Shown one piece after another: positions 35,459 to 44,508 of a DNA stretch of 64,000 bases; the first letter of the stretch is position 1, and every line of letters begins with the position of its first letter. Source of the DNA: Hephaestia mangrovi. GTDB lineage: Bacteria; Pseudomonadota; Alphaproteobacteria; Sphingomonadales; Sphingomonadaceae. The stretch lies in NCBI RefSeq assembly GCF_019880555.1, contig NZ_JAINVU010000001.1, positions 1 through 64,000 of the forward strand, read 5' to 3'. The position numbers and the translations under genes are program-made. The notes beneath the pieces were generated by a model, which had not been told where the DNA came from, searched no databases, and saw only the letters and a program-made list of their open reading frames with translations.

Positions 35459-36286
35459 TCATCCGCCAAACGCGGAGGGCGGCAATATCAGCGCTTCGAT
35501 TTTGCCGCGAAGGCCTTTGGCGTGCCGTACATCGCGAAGCAGCCCGCCCCACTCCCGCAACGCGATCCGCACCGGATTGGCGGTCGGCGCGCGGTGCGCG
35601 AGGCCGTAGCGCAGCGGCTCATCGGCGCGCTCGACTGCCAGCGTGCCGAACAGTCGGTCAAACACGATAAGGACGCCACCGTAATTGCGATCGAGATAGG
35701 GATCGTTCGAGGCGTGATGCAGCCGATGATGCGCCGGCGTATTCAGTACCCACTCCAACGGGCCGAGCCGGCCGACTGCTTCGGTGTGGAGGAAGAACTG
35801 ATAGTGCAGGTCGAATGCGAGCAGCGCCGCCACCACCACCGGCGGGAAGCCGAGCAGGATGACCGGCAGGTAGAATGCCCAGCCCAGCGACAGGAAGTTG
35901 GTCCAGCCCAGCCGGAGCGAGGCAAGCAGAGTCATCTGCTCGGCGGAATGGTGAACCGAATGCGTCGCCCACATCAGCCGCACGCGGTGGCTGGCGCGGT
36001 GGAACCAGTAATAGGCGAACTCGACCAGCACGAAGCCGATCGCCCAGGTCCGCCAGTCGCGGACCGGCCAGTGAACGGGGGCGAGCGCGGCGGCGGCGGT
36101 GAACACGCCGCCCAGGATCGCGCCGTTGATCACCGCGGCGGGAATGTTGCCCGCGACCAGCCCAAGCGTGGTCAGCGCCGCTCGCCCGTCATAGCCGCGC
36201 CGGGCGTGCAATCGCCAGGCGCGTTCCGCCAGCACCATCACAGCCACGGTAACGAGCCAGGCGGGCGAACGCGACAGCTCCATCAT
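35459..36286 (-). CDS. Sterol desaturase / fatty acid hydroxylase superfamily membrane protein
   Basis: 275-residue integral membrane di-iron enzyme. The eight-histidine pattern is present: 'HRASH', 'HSVHHS', and 'HHRLHHASN', with hydrophobic segments at about residues 10-25, 40-70, 90-105 and 130-165. Members hydroxylate or desaturate lipids, sterols or carotenoids; this bacterial subgroup is mostly uncharacterised. AAGGAGATCCGGCG precedes the tandem ATGs at 36286. The start overlaps the EF-hand gene stop (ATGA), so the two proteins are made together. Confidence 0.85.
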   Translation of the reverse strand: MMELSRSPAWLVTVAVMVLAERAWRLHARRGYDGRAALTTLGLVAGNIPAAVINGAILGGVFTAAAALAPVHWPVRDWRTWAIGFVLVEFAYYWFHRASHRVRLMWATHSVHHSAEQMTLLASLRLGWTNFLSLGWAFYLPVILLGFPPVVVAALLAFDLHYQFFLHTEAVGRLGPLEWVLNTPAHHRLHHASNDPYLDRNYGGVLIVFDRLFGTLAVERADEPLRYGLAHRAPTANPVRIALREWGGLLRDVRHAKGLRGKIEALILPPSAFGG

Positions 36287-36720
36287 CGCCGGATCTCCTT
36301 GAGCTGCTGCAGCCGGTCGCGGGCGGCCGCGAGCTCGTTGGCGTCGACAACGCCATCGTGATTGGTGTCGGCCCGATCGAATAGCGGCATCGGCGCCTGG
36401 CTGAGTTCGCCGCGCGTCACGCGGCCGTCATGGTTGGTGTCGGCTTCGGCGAGCATCTGGTCGAGCAGTTGCCCGGCCTGCGGGCGGAACTTGAGCAACC
36501 GGCCGAAATCGTCGCGGCTGATGGCGCCGTCATGGTTGCGGTCCATTCGGTCGAAACGGGCGACGCGCGCCGCGCGGAACTCGGCTCGCGATACCACGCC
36601 GTCATGATTGGTATCGGCGTCGTCGAACGCCGCCATCGGATCGCGCTGGCCGAACCGGGCCTGGGCGGCGCTGGCGGGAAGGAGCAGGGCACCGGCGATG
36701 GTGAGATACAGGGTTTTCAT
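36283..36720 (-). CDS. Secreted EF-hand calcium-binding protein
   Basis: 145-residue protein with Sec signal 'TIAGALLLPASAAQA' and four EF-hand loops: 'DTNHDGVVSRAEF', 'DRNHDGAISRDDF', 'DTNHDGRVTRGEL' and 'DTNHDGVVDANEL', each with the DxNxDGxxxxxE ligand spacing. It probably binds calcium in the periplasm. The ATGA coupling with a sterol-desaturase-family enzyme is unexplained. GAGGATGATCG precedes the ATG. Confidence 0.9.
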   Translation of the reverse strand: MKTLYLTIAGALLLPASAAQARFGQRDPMAAFDDADTNHDGVVSRAEFRAARVARFDRMDRNHDGAISRDDFGRLLKFRPQAGQLLDQMLAEADTNHDGRVTRGELSQAPMPLFDRADTNHDGVVDANELAAARDRLQQLKEIRR

Positions 36721-36798
36721 CGATCATCCTCGCTTTGTTTTTAGAGCGGCCGTGCCCCGGGAGGGGGGGGGAGCGTGAGGCGCGGCCGCGGGCACCGG

Positions 36799-37284
36799 TC
36801 AGTGGGTCCGCGACACGGTGCCGCTGACGGTGGTCGACGTGCCGTCGGGGCCGGTCAGCGTCGTCGAATAATCGGCGCTGCCATCGCCATTGGCGGTGGC
36901 GGTCGTCGAGCGGCCGAAGGTCGTGCCGTTGTTGGTGGTCGTCGTCTTGCCGCCACTGTAGCTGCCATTGCCCCAACTGGCGTTGCGATCGGTTGTGTAA
37001 CCGCGGCCGTTATTCGCCTGGACGGTGTGCGTGCCGGAGGCGCTGCCGGGCGCGTAGCTGCGATTGCGCGAGCTGGTGTAGCCGTAGCTGCCGTTGGTCT
37101 GGACGCTGCGGTTGATGCTTGCAGAGCCCGGTTGACGGGCCACGAAGCGGGAACGGGTGACGCCGCCGCCATAGGCGCCCTGGACATGGCTGATATGGCC
37201 GTGGGCGCGGACCTGCGCCTCAGCCGGCATCGTCATGATCGTCATGCCGGCAACGGCGGCGGTGGCGAAAAGGGTCTTGTACAT
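36799..37284 (-). CDS. Secreted Asn/Gly/Ser/Thr-rich hypothetical protein
   Basis: 161 residues: signal 'LFATAAVAGMTIMTMPAEAQ', then a low-complexity mature part rich in N, G, S, T and Y with imperfect repeats such as 'TNGSYGYTSSRNRSYAPGS' and 'ANNGRGYTTDRNASWGNGS', ending in 'TTLTGPDGTSTTVSGTVSRTH'. AGGAG before ATG 37284 fixes the start. It is divergent from a two-component system that may control it. Possibly a surface or stress-linked protein; family not recognised. Confidence 0.65.
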   Translation of the reverse strand: MYKTLFATAAVAGMTIMTMPAEAQVRAHGHISHVQGAYGGGVTRSRFVARQPGSASINRSVQTNGSYGYTSSRNRSYAPGSASGTHTVQANNGRGYTTDRNASWGNGSYSGGKTTTTNNGTTFGRSTTATANGDGSADYSTTLTGPDGTSTTVSGTVSRTH

Positions 37285-37449
37285 CGGGTCACTCCTCATG
37301 TGATTGACGGGACTATTGCCCCCGCACATGCCGGTATGATCGCCGACGGTAAGCGGCGTGCGTCGGCCCGGTGACGAAGTGTGACAAAGTGTAACGCGCG
37401 GCAGCTCGGGGCTTGCGCGCGACGGCGAAGCGGGCAGGAATGCCGTGCC
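37285..37449. promoter_or_regulatory. Divergent promoter region between secreted repeat protein and two-component system
   Basis: 165 bases contain both promoters. The repeat GTGACGAAGTGTGACAAAGTGTAACG at 37370-37396 contains three GTGAC/GTGTGAC/GTGTAAC half-sites spaced 10-11 bp on one helix face, a typical layout for OmpR-type response regulator binding, so it is a candidate autoregulatory site. Inference only. Confidence 0.4.
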
Positions 37450-38162
<713 letters not shown>

Positions 38163-38166
<4 letters not shown>

Positions 38167-39515
38167 CGGTGGGCACCAATTTGTCGGTGCGGATCGTCGC
38201 GATCCTGCTGGCGGGATTCGTCGCTCTGCAATTGCTGATCGTCGCGGCGACGACGCTGCCATCGCGCGGCGACGAGCAACGGCCCTACAACCTGCCGCGG
38301 CCGCGCGAAGCGGCGGCGATGGTTGGGGCGATCGAGCAGGCGCCGGCGCAGTCGCGTGCGGCTTTGGTCAGCTCGTTCAACAACGGCCTGTATTCGGTGC
38401 AACTCGGCGGCGGCGTCGAGCCCTCGCTTCATCCCACCACCGACGATCTCGTCGCGCTGGCCCGATATTATGCAGCGGCTATGCCGGGCCATGCCGTGGC
38501 AGTGGACGCCAGGCGACCGCTGCTTGGCCGGCTGATCGGGTCGCGGCCGCGGCCGGCGCGGTTCTTCGCTCCGGTCTCCGTTTCGATCAGCCTCGACGGC
38601 GGCAGCGCGCTGGTGCTGACCAGTCAGCCTTCGCCGACCATCCGCCGCTATCTGCGCGATCGCTCGGCGCTGGGTGCGATCAGCGGCCTGCTGTTGCTTG
38701 CCATCCTGCTGCTCGCGGTGCGCCAGACGACGCGCCCGATCGTCCGCCTCGCAAAAGGCGTGCGTCGGTTCGGCGCGGATCTCGGCGCGCCCGATCTGCC
38801 GATGACGGGGCCGCGCGAAGTGCGCGAACTCGCCTACGCATTCAACGAGATGAAGGATCGCATTCGGCGGCTGGTCGCCGACCGCACACGGATGCTTGCC
38901 GCGATCGCGCACGACATGCGAACCTACCTCACTCGCCTGCGCCTGCGCGCCGATTATATCGAGGATCCGAGCCATCGCGAGCGCGCCGAGCGCGATCTCG
39001 ACGAAATGTCGGCACTGCTCGACGACACATTGGCTTTGGCAGCGGAAGACAGCCCCGATCGCGCGAACAGGCCGGTTATCGATCTTGGCGAGACGGTTCG
39101 CGCGGCAATCGCCGCGCGCGAGACGCCCCCGGGCCGTCTCTCACTTACCACCTCACCCGGAACCATGGTTCGCGCGAGTCCCATCGCAATCCGTCGCATC
39201 GTCGACAATCTCGTCGACAACAGCCTGCGATATGCGACGGCGGTCACGATCGTGGTCACGACGTTCGGCGATGAAGTGCATTTGGTCGTTACCGACGACG
39301 GTCCAGGAGTCCCGTCGGACCTTGTCGATCGAATTGGCGAACCCTTTGTCAGGGCGGAACCTTCCCGCAACCGCGATCACGGCGGCGCCGGCCTCGGCCT
39401 GGCTATCGTAAAGTCTCTCGCGATTCGCGACGGTGCAAGAGCCAGCTTCGGGAACAGCGATGCCGGTGGCTTCAAGGTCAGTATCGTATATCTGGCGTCG
39501 AGTGCTGTTCCGTAG
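38163..39515 (+). CDS. Sensor histidine kinase (HAMP, HisKA, HATPase), partner of OmpR-type regulator
   Basis: 450 residues: N-terminal membrane helix 'IVAILLAGFVALQLLIVAA', periplasmic sensor to about residue 165, second helix 'ISGLLLLAILLLAV', HAMP linker, HisKA with phospho-acceptor His in 'AAIAHDMRTYLTRLRLR', then ATPase boxes 'NLVDNSLRYA', 'DDGPGVP' and 'GGAGLGLAIVKSL'. The EnvZ-like H-box ('HDMRTYLTRLRLR', with Y where P is usual) suggests an EnvZ/RstB-type kinase. Signal unknown. Confidence 0.9.
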
Positions 39516-39981
39516 CCGTGGCAATTCAGTCGGGGGTACTCGCAACCGCCGCCGTATATGTTCATTTCGGGCTTCGCGTCAGCCTCGCCTTCCGACCGTA
39601 ATCGCCGACATTACTGTCGTTCGAACAAGCTAAACGGCTCCCTGATAGCGGTCATCCGTTCACTTCACCGTCTGCGATCTCGCTTGACCGGGTCTGGGAC
39701 GCTGCTGACTGTCGCCGCCGCCACCGGAACGTTTGGTTATGCCGAAACCGGCCATCCGTGTCGCCGCGCAAGGGGTGAGAAGGTCGCGGTGGATGTCGCA
39801 GCGGCCAAAGGGCCGATGATTTGGATCCAACGCCGGTTGCCAGCGAAGTTTGACAGGCTGGGTGCGACAATAAAGAATGCAGCGATGTTGAACGCCGCCG
39901 GCATGGAGATCGCCTTTCCACCGACTATTTTTTGATGAAGAGCGACGCAGAAACCCTCTGAGACTGGCCCCGCGAGCCGCA
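39516..39981. other. Intergenic region with repeat-like words, no supported gene
   Basis: 466 bases. The first part (39580-39670) shows words like TTCCGACCGTAATCGCCGACATTACTGTCGTTCG and ACGGCTCC...GCGGTCATCCGTTC that resemble the other gap modules. An open frame at 39558-39935 and antisense ones have no family resemblance. Nothing else is recognisable. Confidence 0.35.
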
Positions 39982-41379
39982 ATGACCGATTCCTTCGCCA
40001 ATGCCGCCCAGTTTATTCCGCAAGCCAGGAGCCTGAAGGCGGCCGGCCGGCTCGACGAGGCCATCGTGGTCTATGAACGGATCGTGCAGCTGCGGCCAGA
40101 GAGCCACATCGCCTGGCACAATTATGCGTCGTTGCTCGGTGACCTGTCGCGCTTCGCCGAAGGCGTGCAAGCCGCGGAACAGGCGATCGCCCGGGGGTCG
40201 CGCGCGCCCGAGACGTGGCTGGTCCTCGCCCGCGCCTTGCAAGGTTCCGAACGGTTCGATGAAGCCGACAAGGCGTTTGGCGAGGCGATCCGGTTACGCC
40301 CCGGCTATGCGACCGCGCACCATGATCTCGCACAGCTTCGCTGGATGCGCACTGCCGATCCCGCCGTTGCCCTCGACGCGATGGACACGGCGGACGATCC
40401 GTCGGGTGATCTCACGACGATCAAGGCGACGATCCTGCTCGCCGCCGACGACGCCGATGCCGCCGCGGCACTCCTTTCGGTGGCACTGACGCACGCTCCT
40501 GCCAATCCCGCGCTCCATCTGCGCGCGGCGCAAGTGGCCGCGCATCGCGGCGATGCCGCCGGTCAGCTCGATCATGCGACGCAGGCGCTTCGCCTCGCTC
40601 CAGGCGCGGCGCAGGCGGCCAAGGCGGTGGCTGAGGCGCTGCTCCATGCCGGGCGGCCGGCGGACGCAGAAGCGCTCGCCGAGCGACTGCGCGTGGCGGC
40701 ACCGCAGGATCAAGGCGTGCTGGCGCTCCTCGCCACCGCCTGGAGGTTGCGCGGCGATCCGCGCTATCGAACGCTGTGCGAGGATCCTGCGCTCGTTTCG
40801 ACGACGCGAATCGCGACGCCGGCGGGCTGGCGCGATCTTGACACATTCCTCGCCGATCTCGCGGCGGCGCTGCGCGAACGCCACCCCTGGCGCGCGCATC
40901 CGCTGGAAAATTCGGTGCGGCGCGGCAGCCAGACGCAGGAGGATCTGTCGCGCGCGCAATCACCGGTGATTCGCGCGCTGTTTACCGCGCTCGATGCCCC
41001 GATCCGCGCGCATATCGCGGCGCTGGGAGTGGGTCGCGATCCGCTGCGTGCGCGGATCGGGCACGACTATCGCATCGCTGGGGCCTGGTCGGTGAAGCTC
41101 GACCCCGGCGGCTTTCACACCGATCATGTCCACCCGCAGGGCTGGCTGTCCTCGGCCTTCTACGTATCGCTTCCCGACGCGGTCGCGCAGGAACCGGAAG
41201 GCTGGCTGGCGTTTGGCCGGCCCGGCATTCCCACCAGCCCGCCGCTCGCGCCGTTCCGCCATATCCAGCCGGTACCGGGGACGCTTGCATTGTTCCCCTC
41301 TTATCTCTGGCACGGAACCGAGCCGTTCTCCGCCGGCGCGCCCCGCTTGACGGTCGCCTTCGACATCCTTCCCGCATAA
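39982..41379 (+). CDS. TPR protein with C-terminal 2OG-Fe(II) oxygenase domain
   Basis: 465 residues. The first ~280 residues are tetratricopeptide-type helical repeats ('LDEAIVVYERIVQLRPESHIAWHNYASLL', 'FDEADKAFGEAIRLRPGYATAHHDLA' in part). The C-terminal ~180 residues match the 2OG-FeII_Oxy_5 family: 'GGFHTDHVHPQGWLSSAFYV' supplies the iron-binding His residues, 'LFPSYLWHGTEPF' the distal His, and 'RLTVAFDI' the Arg for 2-oxoglutarate. It should hydroxylate a protein or peptide; substrate unknown. Precedes an M14 peptidase by 102 bases. Confidence 0.82.
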   Translation: MTDSFANAAQFIPQARSLKAAGRLDEAIVVYERIVQLRPESHIAWHNYASLLGDLSRFAEGVQAAEQAIARGSRAPETWLVLARALQGSERFDEADKAFGEAIRLRPGYATAHHDLAQLRWMRTADPAVALDAMDTADDPSGDLTTIKATILLAADDADAAAALLSVALTHAPANPALHLRAAQVAAHRGDAAGQLDHATQALRLAPGAAQAAKAVAEALLHAGRPADAEALAERLRVAAPQDQGVLALLATAWRLRGDPRYRTLCEDPALVSTTRIATPAGWRDLDTFLADLAAALRERHPWRAHPLENSVRRGSQTQEDLSRAQSPVIRALFTALDAPIRAHIAALGVGRDPLRARIGHDYRIAGAWSVKLDPGGFHTDHVHPQGWLSSAFYVSLPDAVAQEPEGWLAFGRPGIPTSPPLAPFRHIQPVPGTLALFPSYLWHGTEPFSAGAPRLTVAFDILPA

Positions 41380-41481
41380 AAATCGCCTTTCTTCCTGCGC
41401 CGGGGTGAGGCGTCGGAGAAGCCGTGCGTCTTGGGGTCGAGAAGGCGTTCTGGCGACGCTCGGGGAAAATGGGGGTCTGCA

Positions 41482-44274
41482 ATGAAAACACACCATTGGC
41501 TCATGGGCGCGGCTGTGCTGGCGCTGATCGGCTCGGCGCCGCTCGCCGCTAAGGATATTTCCCCCAAGGTGGGCAATATCACCTCGCCCAAGGAAGCCTT
41601 CGCGCAGGAGCCGGGCAGCGACTATTTCCTCGCCGATTACGAAGCCTATGCCGCCTATCTGAAGACGCTCGCCAGCCAATCCGATCGCATCAAGCTCGTC
41701 GACATCGGCAAATCGGCCCAAGGCCGCACGATGTGGGTGGCGATCGTCTCCTCGCCGGAGAATCTCGCCAAGCTCGATCACTACCGCGATATCGCGCAGA
41801 AACTGGCCAAGGCGGAAGGCGTCGACGAGCAACAGGCGCGCAGCCTGTCGCAGGAAGGCAAGGCCATCGTCTGGATCGACGCTGGCCTGCACGCCTCCGA
41901 AACCGTAACCACGCAAGATCAGATCCACGTCATCTACCGGATGCTCACCAAGAACGATCCGGAAACGATGCGCATTCTCAATGACGACATCATCCTGTTT
42001 GGCCAGGACAATCCCGACGGGTTGGACATGATCGCGCATTGGTACATGCGCAATCCCGATCCGAAGAAGCGCGAATTCGATACGCTGCCGATGCTATATC
42101 AGAAATATATCGGCCACGATAACAATCGCGATTTCTACATGTCGCAAATGCCCGAGACGACGAACCTCAATGCGATGTTCTTCCGCAAATGGTTCCCGCA
42201 GATCATCTACAATCATCATCAGACCGGGCCGGCGGGCATGGTGGTTTTCGTCCCGCCGTTCCGTGATCCGTTCAACTATAATTACGATCCCTTGATCATG
42301 ACCGAGCTCAATGAGATCGGTGGTGCGATGCACAGCCGGCTGATCGGCCATGACATGCCGGGATCGGGGATGCGCGATGCAGCGCGCTATTCCACCTGGA
42401 ACAACGGGATGGAGCGCTCCGTCTCCTATTTCCACAACTCGATCGGCATTCTGACCGAGATCATCGGCGGGCCTACGCCTACCAAAATCCCGCTGATCCT
42501 AGACAATCAGCTCAAGCGCGGCGACGAGCCAGACCCGATCGCGCCGCAGGAATGGCATCTTAGCGACACGCTGGAATATGAATATCAGCTCGATCGCGCG
42601 GTGATGGACTTCGCCGCGCGCAACCGCGAGCGATTGTTGTTCAATATCTGGAAGATGGGCAATGACGGTATCCAGCGGGGCAACCGCGACAGCTGGACGA
42701 CGATGCCCGACGATATCGCCGCGGCCGAGGCGGCGGACAAGAAGAACCCGCTGCCGCAGGATGCCCAGCCGTTCTGGAACTCCGGCCACCGGGTCGATCC
42801 CAAGATTTACGACACCGTCCTGCACGCGCCCGAGCGGCGCGATCCGCGTGGCTATATCCTGTCGGTCGATCAGCGCGACCTGCCGACGACGATCGCTTTC
42901 CTGAACGCGCTCATCAAGAACGGCGTGGACGTGATGCAGGCGACCAAGGCCTTCACCGTGGACGGCAAGACGTATCCCGCCGGCTCCTTCGTGGTGAAGA
43001 CGGGGCAGGCCTATCGCCCCCATGTGCTCGACATGTTCGAGCCGCAGAACCACCCGCGCAACCTCGAATATCCGGGCGGCCCGCCCAAACCGCCCTATGA
43101 CATCACCGGCTATACACTGGCTTATCAGATGGGCGTCGGATTCGACCGGATTCTCGACGGATTCGATGGCCCGTTCCAGCCGGTATCCGGCCTGCTGACG
43201 GTGCCGGGCGGCGATGTCATCGGTTCGGGAAGCGCCGGCTGGCTGATCGGGCATGAGACCAACAACAGCTTCATCCTGACCAACCGGCTGCTCAAGGCGG
43301 GCGTGCCCGTCTCCTGGATCAAGACGCCGACGAGCGCCGACGGCCATGATTTCGGGCCCGGCGCGATCTGGGTACCCAACACCGCGGCGTCCCGCTCGAT
43401 CGTCACGGCATCGGTCAAGGACCTGGGCATCGACGCCTATGCCGAAGCGCAGGCGCCCGGCGGCGACACGCTGCCGCTCAAGCCCGTCCGGATCGGCTTG
43501 GTCGATCATTACGGCGGAGTGATACCGGCGGGCTGGACCCGCTGGCTGCTCGAACAGTTCGAATTTCCCTATACGGTCGTCTATCCGCAGCAACTCGATG
43601 CGGGCAATCTGAAGAGCAAGTTCGATGTCTTGATCTTCCCGGACGGCACGGTGCCGGTTCCCAAGGACGGCCCCTTCCGCGGCGGCCGCTTCGGCAAGCA
43701 GCCGAACGCGCAGGATATTCCCGCCCAATACCGATCATGGCTCGGCGACGTCACCGCCGACAAGACGGTGCCGCAGATTGCCCGTTTCACCAAAGCTGGC
43801 GGCACGGTGATAACCGTCGGCAGCGCCGATGAACTGGCCATGATGCTTGGTGCGCCGATCACGCCGGCGCTCGCTACCCAGGGGCCGGACGGCAAGCTGC
43901 ACGCCTTGCCGTCCAAGGACTTTTACATCCCCGGCTCGCTGCTCGAGGGTCAGGTCGATCCCACCCAGCCGCTCGCTTACGGCATGCCCAAGACGGTCGA
44001 CCTGTTCTTCGACAGCAACCAGTCGTTCAACATCACCCCCGGCGCCAAGGCGGCGCGGGTTTCCTGGTACGACACCGCCACGCCATTGCGCAGCGGCTGG
44101 GCGCTCGGCCAGGAAAAGCTGAACGGCACCAGCGCCGTCGTCGACGTCGATATGGGCCAGGGCAAGCTGTTCGTGATGGGCCCCGCCGTCACCAAGCGCG
44201 CCGAACCCTACGCGACGTTCAAACTGCTGTTCAATGGCATCCTCTATGGCCCCGCCGTCTCGGCCAAACACTGA
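41482..44274 (+). CDS. Secreted M14 family zinc carboxypeptidase-like protein (paralogue A)
   Basis: 930 residues with Sec signal 'MGAAVLALIGSAPLAA'. An N-terminal M14 domain has the zinc motif H-x-x-E at His137/Glu140 ('GLHASE'), 'GQDNPDG', 'NNRDF' and 'NHHQTG', which fit the carboxypeptidase active-site order; the remaining ~500 residues form a second conserved region with unknown role ('VTVGSADELAMML', 'GSLLEGQVDPTQPLAYGMP'). It would trim peptides in the periplasm or at the surface. Start at ATG 41482 gives a proper signal peptide. A second copy lies at 53550. Followed by a strong terminator. Confidence 0.85.
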   Translation: MKTHHWLMGAAVLALIGSAPLAAKDISPKVGNITSPKEAFAQEPGSDYFLADYEAYAAYLKTLASQSDRIKLVDIGKSAQGRTMWVAIVSSPENLAKLDHYRDIAQKLAKAEGVDEQQARSLSQEGKAIVWIDAGLHASETVTTQDQIHVIYRMLTKNDPETMRILNDDIILFGQDNPDGLDMIAHWYMRNPDPKKREFDTLPMLYQKYIGHDNNRDFYMSQMPETTNLNAMFFRKWFPQIIYNHHQTGPAGMVVFVPPFRDPFNYNYDPLIMTELNEIGGAMHSRLIGHDMPGSGMRDAARYSTWNNGMERSVSYFHNSIGILTEIIGGPTPTKIPLILDNQLKRGDEPDPIAPQEWHLSDTLEYEYQLDRAVMDFAARNRERLLFNIWKMGNDGIQRGNRDSWTTMPDDIAAAEAADKKNPLPQDAQPFWNSGHRVDPKIYDTVLHAPERRDPRGYILSVDQRDLPTTIAFLNALIKNGVDVMQATKAFTVDGKTYPAGSFVVKTGQAYRPHVLDMFEPQNHPRNLEYPGGPPKPPYDITGYTLAYQMGVGFDRILDGFDGPFQPVSGLLTVPGGDVIGSGSAGWLIGHETNNSFILTNRLLKAGVPVSWIKTPTSADGHDFGPGAIWVPNTAASRSIVTASVKDLGIDAYAEAQAPGGDTLPLKPVRIGLVDHYGGVIPAGWTRWLLEQFEFPYTVVYPQQLDAGNLKSKFDVLIFPDGTVPVPKDGPFRGGRFGKQPNAQDIPAQYRSWLGDVTADKTVPQIARFTKAGGTVITVGSADELAMMLGAPITPALATQGPDGKLHALPSKDFYIPGSLLEGQVDPTQPLAYGMPKTVDLFFDSNQSFNITPGAKAARVSWYDTATPLRSGWALGQEKLNGTSAVVDVDMGQGKLFVMGPAVTKRAEPYATFKLLFNGILYGPAVSAKH

Positions 44275-44371
44275 GAATAATAATTTCACTGATTTGAAAT
44301 TACAGGAACCATAGAAACGATATTTATCGTAATTTTCGAGATTTATATCCATTTTCAATCAATAAAATTGG

Positions 44372-44421
44372 GCGATGAAGTGTGGCATTTAGTCAACACT
44401 TCATCGCTTTTTCTTTTTTTT
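44372..44421 (+). terminator. Rho-independent terminator after M14 peptidase A
   Basis: Perfect 12-bp stem GCGATGAAGTGT (44372-44383) / ACACTTCATCGC (44396-44407) with a 12-base loop, followed by TTTTTCTTTTTTTT (44408-44421). It is the strongest intrinsic terminator in the window and ends the M14 transcript before the TBDT at 44509. It sits in an unusually AT-rich patch (about 44275-44450). Confidence 0.9.
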
Positions 44422-44508
44422 GAAATAATGCTTGAGGCGATTACAGTCCGCCGCGTCTCCCTTGAACGAGCCATGTGAACAAACCGGCCTGCAATTGGGG
44501 GTATCATC

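Noticed and set aside
39558..39935. 125-codon plus-strand frame before the TPR gene
   Set aside because: No ribosome site, no family, overlapping repeat-like words.
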